Source: Trichopria drosophilae
Taxonomy: Eukaryota > Arthropoda > Insecta > Hymenoptera > Diapriidae
DNA length: 64,000 nt
NCBI GenBank assembly: GCA_030407085.1
Contig: CM059583.1
Span: 44,391,001-44,455,000 of the forward strand
Direction of reading: 5' to 3'
This document shows positions 9,601-21,411 of this stretch, piece by piece. The notes below the pieces were generated by a model. It saw only the letters and a program-made list of their open reading frames with translations. It had not been told where the DNA came from and did no database searches. Positions within the stretch are counted from its first letter, which is position 1, and every line of letters starts with the position of its first letter. The position numbers were made by a program, and so were the translations under genes.

Positions 9601-11740
9601 GGAACTTGGGGGCTTTCTTATTTCTCAGAAAGTACCTCAGAAGAATACTACACATCGTACATTCAAGTATCAAGCCATTTTCTATTGAAATGGCCAGTTA
9701 ATGTGATACGCTTATCAAAAAACACCGATAAAGATTTGACGATTTCTCATTTTGTTATTACCCAATCAAAATAAAATAAGGTGTATTCTGCAAGATATGA
9801 ATTCCAGGAACCACCTCAGCGAGTGTCAGTTTCGAAAAAAAAATTGTTGTTTCATTTAGAGCACTTTATTTACACTCAAATGTTCATAGTTTTTACGCTA
9901 AAAAATTTTTTTCCCTTTATTTATCTATTAAAAGAAATTAAAAAATACTTATTATTGCAAAATAAACCATTGTTTCTTAAAGCACACATCATAAGCTTTC
10001 AATTGACCACCTATAAAGTGTCAAAATCTTTTTTTAAGGCTGTGTTATTAGTGATCTAAGTGAGAAACACAAAGTAGAAAAATGCAGTTTATGAAAAGTG
10101 ACCAATTTTGAAGGCTTAGATTTTGAAAAATAAATTTTTCTAATTTTTTTGCAAAAATACGACTTTTAGTTAATCCCTTTAGATGTAAGATCCACATATT
10201 TATTTATTTTTGTTGCCTACTTTTCGTCACATTTAATCGAATTTTACGAAATAATCGAAAATTCGTACTTCATTTCAAGGTGATATATATAATACTTACA
10301 ACGTTCAAAAAAATTCGTGAACACATGTAATACTTTCAAAAATTAACCCTTTTTAACATCCTAATGGTTTCATGTCATTTTTTTTTTTGGTTCTATTAAA
10401 AGTTACGGCCACTTATGTGCGGCGCGCGCTAATTAATTAATAACTAACTAAATAAATTAGCGCGTTAATTAAAAAATTCCACTACACTCAATTTTCATTC
10501 AACAAAAATATGAAACATACATTTTTGTGTGAAATATCCTCCTCTTTCGAATGGCATCGCTACTTTTGTAATAAAAATTTAATTTTAAAAGTTATTTGCA
10601 AAAAACCATATTTCTGCACCTTAATTGTTAAATAAAAAAGTAACACCCACTATCTCGCGGACGCTTTTTGATATGTCATTCTACACACCTCACTTAATAA
10701 GTGCCCGACAGATTGTGGATCGGAAAATTTTTTCCAAGCCAAAATCTAATTTTACTCCACTATAGACAATTGTAGCTAAATCGTCATCGTGGAAAATGAA
10801 AAAATTTCATAATATTCAAAAAACGAAAGAAATAACATGTACATCTAGGGAGGACTGTCAGCTCCGCAGAAGGTTACGACGCTACGAATTGTCGCTTGGG
10901 AAAAGGATCGAGGCAGTAGAAACTCGTAACAAAATATTATCAAGACAGCCCCTATCCTTCTTCATCCCTTGGAACGCCGTGCGCTTTTCGTGCGAGTACT
11001 CCTGATCGCTCCCGATCGCTTTTTTCACGATATTTACACAAAAAGTTTTTGATCTTCCCTTTATTATATATACAATGAACATAGGAATCTTTGTTAAATG
11101 CTAAAAGTAATAAATTGGTTATTAAAAATAATACGTAAACAATATGATTTAACAAATATTTCCTTTAACAAAATTGTTTATAACAGATTATGATACCCAA
11201 TTGAAATTGATGAATAAAAGCAACGCTGTTTTATTTGTTACAATATCCTATTTCCAATTGTTAGTATGGCACCGCTGTGCTGTCCTAGGCATAGAACTTA
11301 ATGGGTTAATTTCTTATTCAGTAACAAGAAAAAGCATTAATTCTAAATTTTGTTGGCTAAATTAGTACGACGTACATTAGTTTTTTCAAGTAATCAATGC
11401 ACTTCTAAAACATAACATAAACATATTAGATATTAAATATTCGTTATTATAACAAAAACGTTATTTTTGAAAAATTTATATATATTTTTTATTGTTATAA
11501 ATATGGAAAATTATTTACATCCCTGTTATTCAGATATTTTTCGGAATCTTTAAAAAGAAAGCCATTAAGAAATATTTTTTAAATATTTTCTATCTATGAA
11601 CGGGCTAAATTGTTGAGTGAAAAATGTCAAAACTTGAGACAAATATAGTATATGATCAATATCAACAAGAATGCTCAATTTACTAGGTTGGATGTACCTT
11701 AAGTAGGAGATAACAAACAGACATAATCCGTAGACAGCTA
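9601..11740. other. AT-rich stretch without a recognisable gene
   Basis: Several open frames of 60-95 codons are present but look like chance frames in AT-rich DNA. A small palindrome around GCGCGCTAATTAATTA / TTAGCGCGTTAATTAA occurs near 10425-10470. No splice-linked exons could be assembled. Confidence 0.4.
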
Positions 11741-11751
11741 AATCGGACCCC

Positions 11752-12145
11752 AGACAGCAATAAACTATGGTATTATCCATAAAACCGATGGAACGTGCTT
11801 TGATGGCATTCTTAGTTTCTTTTGACATGTATTTGGCATTAGTACTAAGCACGATAACCTCAGTACTGGATTATTACCTACATACTTTATTAAACAGTTC
11901 ATTGTATTTCTAAAGATAAGGCTCCATAATGAGATCTTGACGCTTGTTATCGTCGGTAGTTTTCCTAACACGGCCCATTATGGCACTACGAGAATTGTCG
12001 CTTTTCTCGCTCGCCAGACAACAATAAACTATGGTATTATCCGTAAAACCGATGGAACGTGCCATAACGTATCCTTCTTTCGACATGCATTTGGCATTGG
12101 TACTAAGCACGGTGACCTCAATTGTGCTTTATTACCTACTTACTA
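11752..12145. repeat. two direct copies of a ~120-bp unknown repeat
   Basis: 11758-11880 and 12026-12150 are clearly related (both carry AAACTATGGTATTATCC and GCATTAGTACTAAGCACG-like blocks). The minus frames give similar peptides ('LSTNAKYMSKE', 'ARSIGFMDNTIVYCC' against 'ARSIGFTDNTIVYCC'), so this may be a duplicated exon of an unidentified gene or element. A neighbouring block (11915-12010) recurs at 13455-13640. Confidence 0.55.
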
Positions 12146-12419
12146 TTAACCTTTAGACTGCCAGGATTTAGAAGAGCATATCGCCCTAAGAAAACTGGTA
12201 TTTAAGGTACCTCATATCAATGATTGATCATACACAAAGTTTAGATCATGAGGTGCGTCAATATATTGATTCTCCGGCAGGGAACGGAACTGCTAATGTT
12301 AAAAATGTCAAATTTTTAAAAAATATATTTTTAATAGTATGAGAACATTAAATAAGTTAAATTTGTAGATTTAATTAAATATTTCAAGCATTTTGAAGGG
12401 TTGATATTCAAATTTTATG

Positions 12420-12880
12420 GGTTGTTTTAAAGATATTGACACAGGATTCAAATTTTATTTATTTTATAGTGCAGATACACTTTTCCGGAGTATTTTTCGA
12501 CATTGAATCCAAATCTAATGACGAAAATACAATAAATTCAAGAACAACCCCTGAAATAATTAAAAATAAAAAACCACCCCATCAAATATGGTATTCAAGT
12601 TTTATTTATTTTGTAGTGTAAGTACACATTTTTGGGGTTCTTTTCGACGCTGAATTTATATTTTATGTTAAAATTACAATAAAACCTAAAACAATCCTTA
12701 TAATGCGATAAAAAAACCACCCCTTTAGATACGATATTCAATTTTTATTGATTTTGGAGTGCAAATACACATTTCCGGGGTATTTTTTGGCGCTGAATCC
12801 AAATTTGTTATCTCAATTACAATAAATCCTAAAACAACCCTTATAATGGAGTAAACATAAAAAACGACCCCTTTATCGCG
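12420..12880. repeat. three diverged tandem copies of a ~144-bp unit
   Basis: The units begin near 12446, 12591 and 12733 with ATTCAA...TTTTATT and share 'GTGCAAATACAC', 'GGGGTATTTTT', 'CGACGCTGAATCC' and 'ACAACCCTTATAATG' blocks in the same order. They look like decayed satellite and are non-coding. Confidence 0.75.
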
Positions 12881-12943
12881 CGTGAATGATTTTGAAACCC
12901 CCTCCTCTTTTGAACACGGGCTTGCGACCGACTGTGGCAGAGT

Positions 12944-13018
12944 TTTGTTTGTTTTTTTTTTGTTTCTTTTTTTTGTTTTTTATTTTTTTTTTGTATTTTT
13001 TTTTGTTTTTTTTTTCAA
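12944..13018. repeat. T-rich low-complexity tract
   Basis: Long T runs interrupted by single G or C bases. Confidence 0.9.
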
Positions 13019-13454
13019 ATTTTATTGCATAGTAATAGCACAATAATTATATACACTTGCAAACGAATCACTGCATTTTTTGGAAAAGATCAACGTACAC
13101 TCGTATAAGGGCATATAAGGGTGGAAAAGGGTGGAGAGTGTTAAATTTATATTAAATTTTATTAAATAATAATAGCAAAAAGCTTTTCTAAAAATGTATT
13201 CTCTTGTTATTATAGTCTGAAGGAAACAAAATAATGACCACTTGCACAATGTAGAAAATACAGATTTAATGGATTTGGGGTAGGTAACCAGGGATGTGGA
13301 GGGGTAAATTTATCTTAAATAACTTTAATAAGCGAAAACAATAATAAATTAATATATATTTTAGTCTAAAAATAAACATTATAAACAAGTTTTTGTGATG
13401 CGTCAAAATATTGATTTTCCAGCAGTCTAAAGGTTAAACAGGTAATTCTCTTTC

Positions 13455-13640
13455 CAGAAATAAAACTCCATAATGATATCTGGACGCTTGCTGTCGTCAG
13501 GTAATGTTCCCAACAAGGTCGGCCGGGAAACAAAGTTCCGCAATATCGAAATTTTAGCCTTTCGGGGGGTTTTGATTTTCTGAACTTTGTTCCCCGGTTC
13601 ATAATGGCACTACCAGAATTGTCGTTTTTCTTGTGCATTA
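13455..13640. repeat. second copy of the 11915-12010 repeat, split by a 75-bp insertion
   Basis: The flanking parts match 11915-12010 (CTCCATAATGA...GACGCTTG; ATAATGGCACTAC...GAATTGTCG). Relative to that copy, about 13524-13598 is extra and its ends are inverted copies (CCGGGAAACAAAGTTC and GAACTTTGTTCCCCGG), as in a very small MITE. Confidence 0.6.
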
Positions 13641-14247
13641 AAGTTGTCTTAACAAATATAAAAAATAAAATCATGTATATTCTATAGATCCTCCAACTTG
13701 AAATATCATTTATGACATTAAAATATATCTATCGTTTTCATGTATTTGTTAATGAAAAGTTACAACAATTCAATACTATCAATTTCAAATGAGTTTGAAA
13801 TATCCAGGCGATACAGGAACTCGGACTTCATGCGTGCAAGATTTGTAACAAGCATGTTTCGTTCGATTGCATCAACCAAAGGCTAGAATGATTTCAAAGC
13901 AAATGAAGAAGCCAGACGGTTCTGGAAAAAGCATATTGTTTTTGAATATTGAAAAAAAGTGGTTTTATACTAGAAAGGGCCTAGCCGGTTAAGCATGTCA
14001 AAATTGCCCCAGGTAATTTTAGATTGAAAAAATTACAGTATGTTTGCCATCCCAAATGTGAATTTTCCTGCAAGTTTCAAACCCCTATCTGTTTAGCTAG
14101 TCGCACAACGGTAAAAATTGTGTTTAACGGTTTTTATTTTTTTTTCTCGAAAACTACTTAACTTAGAAATTCGCAAAAAATTAGAACAATAGTACTTACC
14201 AAAACAAACATAAAAAAATTTTTTTCATTATTTAATAACGTATACAC

Positions 14248-15341
14248 TATAACGGCAAATTTTATAAGGACACTTTTACGTTTTATCACTGTGATTTTTT
14301 TTACAACGATGACTACGTCCAACCGAACTGAATTCGGTTTCAACCACATCCGTTATAACTTCCGAGATGAAACCCGGGAACCGAACTTTTTAGCTGACCC
14401 AGCTCAATATTTGAACAATTCGAACAATCGTTCGAATTGACGGCGGAGAGGGGCTGGGTTCTTAAAAAAGGTTACTCGATATCTATATGAAATGACAAAG
14501 GTTTATTAAAGAGAAAAACACAAAATATAATTCCATGGACGATTCGAAATATTCGCGAAACGATAGGAATCTAAATCTAATTTCTGCGATTCCGCGTGAA
14601 CCGTTATTTACCGGCCACTTAAAAAAAGAACATATTTCGGAGTCGGAATAACTTCCCTATCGCGAAGGTATCTTGGCGAACTTCGCGCTTCGGAAAACGA
14701 CGCGTTCTCTTTCGGTACGGTTTTCCAAAAATCCGGAAATCCTTTTCGAAACGGATCTCGCAGAGTAAATAATTGCTTACTTACAATAATCAGGCTACAG
14801 CCTCCTACACGATTTCGATACTGGTCAGGCGTCAGCCTCCGGTATTCCTTGTACCAATCGGGATGTTTCTCCCCAACGAAAACTTTATCTTGGCGATCCT
14901 GGGACGCGCGCGCACACTTCGACCGACCTTATTAATACAATTTTCCACGAAGGCTCGGACACGTCTTCTGCTAGACTCAGGCAGACTTTTCGGCAGGTCG
15001 AGTGCTGTGCCGCGGATCAACCAATGACAGGACATAATGCCCCGTCAATCAAAATTCGATATGTACAAGGCTACCTATCTTTTCTTAACATTCGGCACTT
15101 ATGCGTGCTCTCCTTCTCTCTTTCGCGCTTCGCGCGATCGCTACCATTTCGTCGCAACGTTCGCCAATTTCATCCTTGTCTCTCCCATCTGAAACATATA
15201 AGTCGCTTTCGCGCATTAGAATTAAATACCGGTCGCTTCTTCGCAAATGCCCGTGAAGCAGACGTGCGCTTCTCGCGATTTTCGCGGACTCTCATACTTG
15301 CGTAAACTCACGCACACTAACACGCTATTTGCCGTGTTACA
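14248..15341 (-). mobile_element. probable solo LTR (minus strand) with ACAC duplication
   Basis: On the minus strand the 1094-bp insertion starts TGTAACACGGCAAAT and ends ATTTGCCGTTATA, i.e. TG...(C/T)A ends with short inverted repeats, and contains TTTAATAAACC as a possible polyadenylation signal in its last third. It is flanked by ACAC (14244-14247, 15342-15345), the 4-bp duplication expected of Ty3/Gypsy-type integration. It is much richer in GC and CpG than its host. No coding sequence fits, so a solo LTR left by recombination is the simplest reading; a large MITE is the alternative. Confidence 0.6.
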
Positions 15342-15699
15342 ACACAATGAGAAAAAAAAAATTTAAGTTTTCAAAATTCAATTTCACCAGCTAAATGTGG
15401 ACCTGCCATCGCTATTTTTTTCTAAAAAATGTATCTATATAATGTGGATTTTGTCAAGTTTTTTCGAATTTTTATATTTGGTGCGACTACGTGAAAATCA
15501 TAAAAAACTGGATTTTTCCGTAAAAAAACACCCATAATTCGATATATTCGACAGAAGTCAGAAAACTTTATTCGGGTATTTGTTGGCTATTCAATTGCTT
15601 ATCACATTACAACTGATCTCTGTTTCCGTGCAATTCAATAAAGCAGGAAAAATGAATAATGAATTTGTTTGATTCTTTTAAATGGCGTCTTTTAAATAT

Positions 15700-15842
15700 T
15701 AGCGCGCTAACGAAATGTTCGAACTTGTACTCGTATCTTTTATTTGTAATTCTGTGTTTCTGTTTGTATAACTGTTGTACCCGACTTCCTAGTGGTCCTT
15801 GGGACTCCGAAGTCATTATGGGATGATAATAAATAAATAAAT
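15700..15842 (+). mobile_element. possible 3' tail of a non-LTR retrotransposon
   Basis: Sequence ending GGGATGATAATAAATAAATAAAT resembles the 3' untranslated end of a non-LTR element with a TAAA tail. There is no coding match, so the assignment is weak. Confidence 0.3.
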
Positions 15843-15998
15843 CCGATTCACATATGACTGAATTATAATTATTTCATAATTTCAGAAAATTATTATAATG
15901 CATATATTATCTTGTCTCTCAATTTCATTTTTGCCATTATCTCATGAATTTATTAGATTTCATGATTAAAGTTTACATAGACTCTTTTTTTCATCATA

Positions 15999-15999
15999 T

Positions 16000-16030
<31 letters not shown>

Positions 16031-16032
16031 TG
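15999..16032. repeat. (TTTA)n microsatellite
   Basis: About eight uninterrupted TTTA units. Confidence 0.95.
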
Positions 16033-16817
16033 TTCTACGAAGATTACACATTAATTTTGTAGATGCTTTTTTAATATTACCTATTTTGTGCATGACCGTT
16101 ACGGTTAGTGTAGACGGTAATGCACAAAATACGTAATATTGAGTATTCGCGGTTCATTAGCAGAGAAAAATAATTGATCTCAATACTTTTTTCAAATAAA
16201 ATAAACAATTAATAAAGAATCAAACAAATTCATTATTCATTTTTCCTGCTTTATTGAATTGCACGGAAACAGAGATCAGTTGTAATGTGATAAGCAATTG
16301 AATAGCCAACAAATACCAGAATAAAGTTTTCTGACTTCTGTCGAATATATCGAATTATGGGTGTTTTTTACGGAAAAATCCAGTTTTTTATGATTTTCAC
16401 GTAGTCGCACCAAATATAAAAATTCGAAAAAACTTGACAAATTCCACATTATATAGATACATTTTTTAGAAAAAAATAGCGATGGCAGGTCCACATTTAG
16501 CTGGTGAAATTGAATTTTGAAAACTTAAATTTGTTTTTCTCATTTTGTATACGTTATGAAATAAAGAAAAATTTTTTTTATGTTTGTTTTATTAAGTACT
16601 ATTTTTGCAATTTTTTGCGAATTTCTAAGTTACGTAGTTTTTGAGAAAAAAAAATAAAAACCGAAAAACACATTTTTTACCGTTGTGCGACCAGTTAAAC
16701 AGATAGGAGTTTGAAACTTGCAGGAAAATTCACATTTGGTATGGCAAACATACTGTAATTTTTTCAATATAAAACGAGCTGGGGCAATTTTGACATGCTT
16801 AACCGGCTAGGCCCTTT

Positions 16818-17512
16818 GGCTCCGCCAGTTGACTCGGCTGGACAAATTACAGGGAACAGATGTACATTTTTTGCTAAAAGTAATGACTCGTTGATAGTAA
16901 TATATTGCTTGCTAATTAATAGTATATTGGTATTTGCTTAGAAGATTACCAATGCAGTTGGAAAAACATAAAATATAATGAATATACAAACAAACTATGC
17001 AAGTAATGTTTTGTTCTGAGCAATAGATTAAAAAATGTTTGCACTCCTCGCTTCCTCCCGACACCATTTGCATTTACACGTCGCGGTTGGTCGCTATTCT
17101 GCAGTATAATTCGGAATTAAAATTGTTTATATATTATTAAAATAATAAAAATAAAAATATTGTTATGTCGTAAAAAAAATGTCTCGCAATATTACCGCCA
17201 TAAGTCTCGCGAATATGTCTCCAGAAAATATCGATAAACGGCAAATGCGCTATTTGAAGCGATATTTGACGTTTCATGGATCGGAAATGATCGCCGGTAT
17301 TGCAAAAGTAGCGCAGATGTATTTGAGATATAAAATAAAAATAAAATATAAATAAATTTAAAAAATTTAATAATGTAAATTTGAAATAATTATTTTATAA
17401 TGTTTATTTAATAATAATTTTTCACTGTCCGAAAACGAGATATCACATTGTTCGTTTACATTTAATCGCAAATAAATTAAAAAAAAAACAAGTTTCTTCT
17501 TATAGACCAGGA
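16818..17512. other. AT-rich, no gene seen; holds the tail of a tRNA-derived repeat
   Basis: The last 45 bases (CGCAAATAAATT followed by a long A run) match, in complement, the T-run plus AATTTATTTGCG tail that follows the tRNA-like units at 45.5 and 46.5 kb. It appears to be the tail of the tRNA-like unit at 19898-19970, separated from it by the element 17515-19895. Confidence 0.5.
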
Positions 17513-18216
17513 GCTAGTGACCAAAAAGTATGACTGATTTCTTCGCATATGCAAATTAAATGGGGAAGTTGTATGGGTATTGCCATGAACTTTAAGAGAA
17601 TAATTAATCCACATTCGACTGCAGCGGTGTTGCAAACGTCATAACTGTTTGTAACAAAAACTTGTGTTTTTGAACGATGTGTTAGCGTATGCCAAATTTT
17701 ATTCTTAACCTTTATCAGAAACTATCCAGCAAGAACTAATTTGCATACGATTTCCGCGTGCAGGAAATTCTGAATAATTATTTCATCCTGGAAAAAAAAT
17801 GTGCATTTCGAACAATCGCTTCGTGTATGCCATTTCACAATCTTCTGTCTGCTGCTATGAAAATCACGAAAAGTAACTTTGCATACGATTTCAGCGTGCA
17901 CATGTGCTTGTGGTGATTTTTGAAACTGAAAATTTTTGTGTAATAACATGGAACAATTAATTCGTACTCGGAAGAAAATGTATCATAAAGTTTATAATAT
18001 TTAAGCTTAATATAATTATCGGCATACGTTTTCAAATTGCAGAACCATCTAAAAAATAATTTAAACATTGTAAAAAAAAAACTACATTTTTGAATGATTA
18101 ATTCACCTATGCCATTTCTACTAGTTATAGATTAAATGATAATGTACTAGTTTATTTATTTGCATACATGTAACATATGTACTGCGCTCGGAATCAGAGA
18201 CCAAATCTTCGGCCCA

Positions 18217-19232
18217 TAGAAAAATCGCGTAAAAACTATTTAAAACGTTGAAAATTCGTAATGTATTCACGCGGGCGCATATTTATTACCATTATGAAAA
18301 TGGTAAAAGCATTTTTGTCCCGGCGACAGACTTGTAACTTTTTGAAAACGGCACTAACATCGAAAAAACGTGTATATGCTGCGAAAAATCGCATAAAACA
18401 TTATTAATACGTCGAAATTGCATATTCTATTCGATCGGGCGTATACCTTGTATTGTTATGAAAATGGTAAAACCATATTTGTCCCGGCGGCGGACTTGTA
18501 ACTTTTTGAAAACCGCACTAACATCGAAAAAACCTGCACAAGCTGCGTAAAATCGCATTCAACATGATTAATACGTCGAAATTGCATATTCTATTCAAGT
18601 GGGCGAATTGAGAATACCTTGTACTGTTCTGAAAATCGTAAAACCATTTTTGTCACGGTTTTATGTGATTTTACGCAGCTTGTATACATTTTTTTTATTT
18701 TAGTGCCGTTTTAAAAAAGTTACAAGTCCGTCGCCGGGACAAAAATAGTTTTATGAACACTATAAGGTACACGGAAACAAAAATTCCCAGAATTTTTGTA
18801 CGGCAATTTCCTGAAAAATTACCGTGCGTAACATGTAAAATTTCAGATCAAGAGCAAAGTAAAAATTCCTGTGCCACAATATAGCAAAAATTCCTGTGCT
18901 GCAGTACAGTAGAAATTCCTGGGTCATAGCATAGTAAACATTTTTTGCTTACAGTTCATTCCAAAATGGAAACAAATCGAATGCAAACAGAAAATACGTG
19001 AAAATCGTCAAAGTTTCGACGTATTAATCACGTTTTATGCGATTTTTCGCAGCGTGTACACGTTTTTTCGATGTTAGTGCCGTTTTCAAAAAGTTGCAAG
19101 TCCGTTGCCGGGACAAAAATGCTTTTACCATTTTCATAATGGTAATAAATATGCGCCCGAGTGAATACATTACGAATTTTCAACGTATTAAATAGTTTTT
19201 ACGCGATTTTCCTATGCGCCGAAGGATAGGCG
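18217..19232. repeat. ~165-bp units, tandem then inverted
   Basis: Units at about 18220-18380, 18381-18545 and 18546-18660 are head to tail (shared 'GTCCCGGCG', 'CTTGTAACTTTTTGAAAA', 'GCACTAACATCGAAAAAAC'). Inverted copies lie at about 18650-18760 and 19030-19225. The middle (about 18780-18960) holds short 'AAAATTCCTGTGC' iterations beginning CACGGAAACAAAAATTCC, possibly another small insertion. Confidence 0.65.
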
Positions 19233-19352
19233 AATCCCCTGCTAGTTTCAGCGTCATTGCAAAGTTACTTTTCGTAATTTTCATAGCAACAGACAGAAGA
19301 TTGCGAAATGGCATACACGAAGCCATTCTTCGAAATGCACATTTTTTTGCAG

Positions 19353-19445
19353 GATGACGATTCGGCGGATGACATTATAGAAGATGTTGATGAATATTTT
19401 GAAGAGGACAGTGACGAGAATGATGATGCTGAAAAAATTTTTTAA
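19353..19445 (+). CDS. orphan acidic last exon of a lost transposase
   Basis: ATTTTTTTGCAG (acceptor) is followed by 30 codons starting GAT GAC GAT and ending in TAA at 19443. The peptide is almost wholly Asp/Glu (DDDSADDIIEDVDEYF, then 'EEDSDENDDAEKIF'). An AATAAA lies about 75 bp downstream. Acidic C-terminal tails of this kind close many TA-targeting (pogo/Tc1-like) transposases. Being so close to the element's end, it is most simply the only exon that survived internal deletion. The family is inferred. Confidence 0.5.
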   Translation, partial: DDDSADDIIEDVDEYFEEDSDENDDAEKIF

Positions 19446-19897
19446 TTTATTGTTTAGTTTATTGTATACTTTCTTTGTTTCGTTTAGTTCTTGATTTTTT
19501 ATTTTTAGTTTTGATCTTTAATAAAATTTACGTATTTAAATGTTCGTTTATTTTTGGGTTATCATACACCTTTTGCATTGAACCATATCTATCAGATTCA
19601 TATCCCAAATAAAAAAATTACACATCCTAATTCCTCATTATACATCATTCATCATTTCACATAAGCAATGCCCTATAATCATTTAACTGGTATTTCAAAA
19701 ACATAATTTTTCTTTACAATTTTGTTATTGTTGTATAAAGTCTGGTGCATGCTTAATACGTATGCAAATTGTCAAATCATTGTTATTTAATCATACATTT
19801 CAAGAGAAAGTAAGTTGCATATATGAATCGATTGTTCAGAAATGGTTAACTTTTTTATAATTTCAGTCACATTTTTTGGTCACTAGCTCCTGGTCTA

Positions 19898-19970
19898 TCA
19901 CTCGGATTCAAACCAGGGTTCGAATTCGAAAACTTCGATTCTCGAGCGGACACCTGATCACTCGACCAAT
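19898..19970 (-). ncRNA. tRNA-like unit (class II-like), third copy of the tRNA theme
   Basis: On the minus strand: TGGTCGAGTGATCAGG (A box of Leu/Ser type), a long variable-arm-like segment, then the B box GGTTTGAATCC. The TA-flanked element 17515-19895 was inserted right after it; removing that element joins the unit to a T-run and AATTTATTTGCG at 17510-17460. No inverted partner was found. Confidence 0.45.
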
Positions 19971-20109
19971 AAATTTTAACCATTGCGTACTGGTTACAAA
20001 GTGACAGATAGTTGAAACAGTCGATTGTTTGTATCTTCTTAATCTCCCTAATTCTTCAAAGGAATCACAGGAACCACACATTCCATTAGTTTGTACAAAC
20101 ACCTGTAAG

Positions 20110-20255
20110 AAAAAGGCAGGTACCTACTGTTTTCGTCTGGAATATTTACTTTCGAAATAGTCCAAAATGAATGCCCCAGGAGATACTTTATTGATGACGC
20201 CACTTTTTGACCACCGAAGGTTAGTTCTTAAAGTTCCTAATAAGTTACTGTACTT
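20110..20255. repeat. dispersed repeat (copies also at 29.9 and 59.6 kb)
   Basis: TACTGTTTTCGTCTGGAATA and following sequence is found in complement at about 59620-59690. The part further right, including the 69-bp segment below, has a diverged copy at 30115-30185. Confidence 0.55.
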
Positions 20256-20324
20256 TTTGGCGTATTCCCTATTTTGGTCAAATGCTAATCGGCTCAGTTA
20301 AGTTCTTAAAGTGAAATTTAAACC
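20256..20324. repeat. left copy of a 69-bp direct repeat flanking a non-LTR insertion
   Basis: TTTGGCGTATTCCCTATTTT...AAACC recurs at 21412-21479 with about one mismatch. The insert between them is the RNase H relic, so the pair looks like an unusually long target-site duplication. Confidence 0.7.
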
Positions 20325-21411
20325 CATCAACTGTGATATAGGGAAAACACTCAAACACAGTAATAACATCCATGTAGATGTTAAAAAAATCCAGGAAGAA
20401 TTTCCTGATAATGTAATAACAATTTATACAGCCGGAAACAAAATTTCGGGTAATATATCAACTGGTGTCGCCTGTATATGCCCGGAACTCAATATAACAT
20501 CGCGTAAAAGTATATGCAAGTTTGCGTCAGTATTTACTGCAGAATGCGTAGCCTTGACAGAAGCTGTAGATATCGTTTTAAATAATACCGGACAGGACTT
20601 CTACATTTTCTCTGATTCACTAAGTGCCCTTGAATGTTTGCAAAATCCAAAAATAGACATAACAACATCTAGATACATTCTTGAAATAAAAAAAATATAA
20701 TCAAATTAAAAAGTAAGTTCAAAGTAAAGTTCTTTTGGATTCCATCGCATCAAGGCATCAAAGGAAATGAAGAGGCCGACCTATTAGCAGAATTAGCAAC
20801 CAATGAGCAAAGCATGCATGAACTACCAATACCTTCCACGGATCTGCGAGAAACATTTAAAAGCATAAAAAAAGAATGTTCTGGATTGTATAAACAATCA
20901 AGGCTTAACAAAAGAAGTAAAGTATTTTAACAATTATATTAGAAATAAATCAAAACCATGGTACGCTGGCAAATAATTCCCACGTGAATTCGTATCAATG
21001 GTAAATAGATGTAGAGCAGACCATTACCAGCTTGCAAGTTCTGTTGCACGTAAAAATATAATCCGAGACGCCAAGTGCAGCTGCGATTTTGAAAGCGAAG
21101 ACTTAAATCATGTTATATGGCAGTGTAATGCTCATGATAATCATCGCGATGAACTGCGTAAAGTTCTTGCAAAATTAGGCTATCAAGCACCTAATTGCAT
21201 CGAAGAATTCTAGTACCAACCTAATGTAACAGTTCTACGACATATTCATAAGTTCACAAAAAAAAGGTAATATCAACTTGTAGGCATATTCACTATTATT
21301 TCTTACTTTATGCGGATATATGTATATGTAACAAATTTATAGACATTCCTAATATACCTGAAACCAGGTTATACAGGCATTACAAATAAAGAAAAAAATA
21401 AACTGTAGTCT
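20325..21411 (+). pseudogene. 3' part of an I/R1-like non-LTR retrotransposon (RNase H plus C-terminus)
   Basis: The frame reads as an RNase H domain of a non-LTR pol: 'TIYTAGNK' (normally a catalytic Asp where this copy has Ala), 'FTAECVALTEA' with the Glu, 'IFSDSLSALECL' with the Asp, then 'FWIPSHQGIKGNEEAD' with His and Asp. A frameshift in an A run near 20695 separates these last two blocks. A further shift near 20930 and an in-frame TAA at 20974-20976 precede the C-terminal block 'MVNRCRADHYQLASS' and 'CSCDFESEDLNHVIWQC', a CCHC-like closing motif of I/R1/Jockey-type elements. After the stop is an AT-rich 3' region ending in an A-rich AATAAA-like tail. The 5' end is truncated, as is usual for target-primed insertions. 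Confidence 0.8.

Larger units (their letters stand above)
13974..16817. mobile_element. long-armed foldback (TIR starting AAAGGGCCTAGCCGG)
   Basis: The left arm is 13974-14247 plus 15346 to about 15690; the right arm is about 16210-16817. They pair over roughly 600 bp. The left arm is split by the LTR-like insertion 14248-15341, and the intact right arm shows the uninterrupted sequence. The centre contains retrotransposon-tail-like sequence and a (TTTA)n tract but no transposase. Confidence 0.75.
17515..19895 (+). mobile_element. TA-flanked element with GACCAGGAGCTAGTGACC ends
   Basis: Both ends carry GACCAGGAGCTAGTGACC in inverted orientation and lie next to TA (17513-17514, 19896-19897). 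Inside are a second inverted pair (about 17742-17895 with 19240-19360), a cluster of ~165-bp units in both orientations (18217-19232) and, near the right end, one protein-coding last exon. The transposase body is missing, so this is an internally rearranged, non-autonomous copy. Confidence 0.7.

Noticed and set aside
9781..10059. 92-codon plus-strand frame
   Set aside because: Phe/Lys/Leu-rich product of AT-rich DNA with no family pattern or splice signals.
12420..12880. CRISPR-like array
   Set aside because: The units are contiguous diverged tandem repeats without short identical repeats and unique spacers, in an animal genome.
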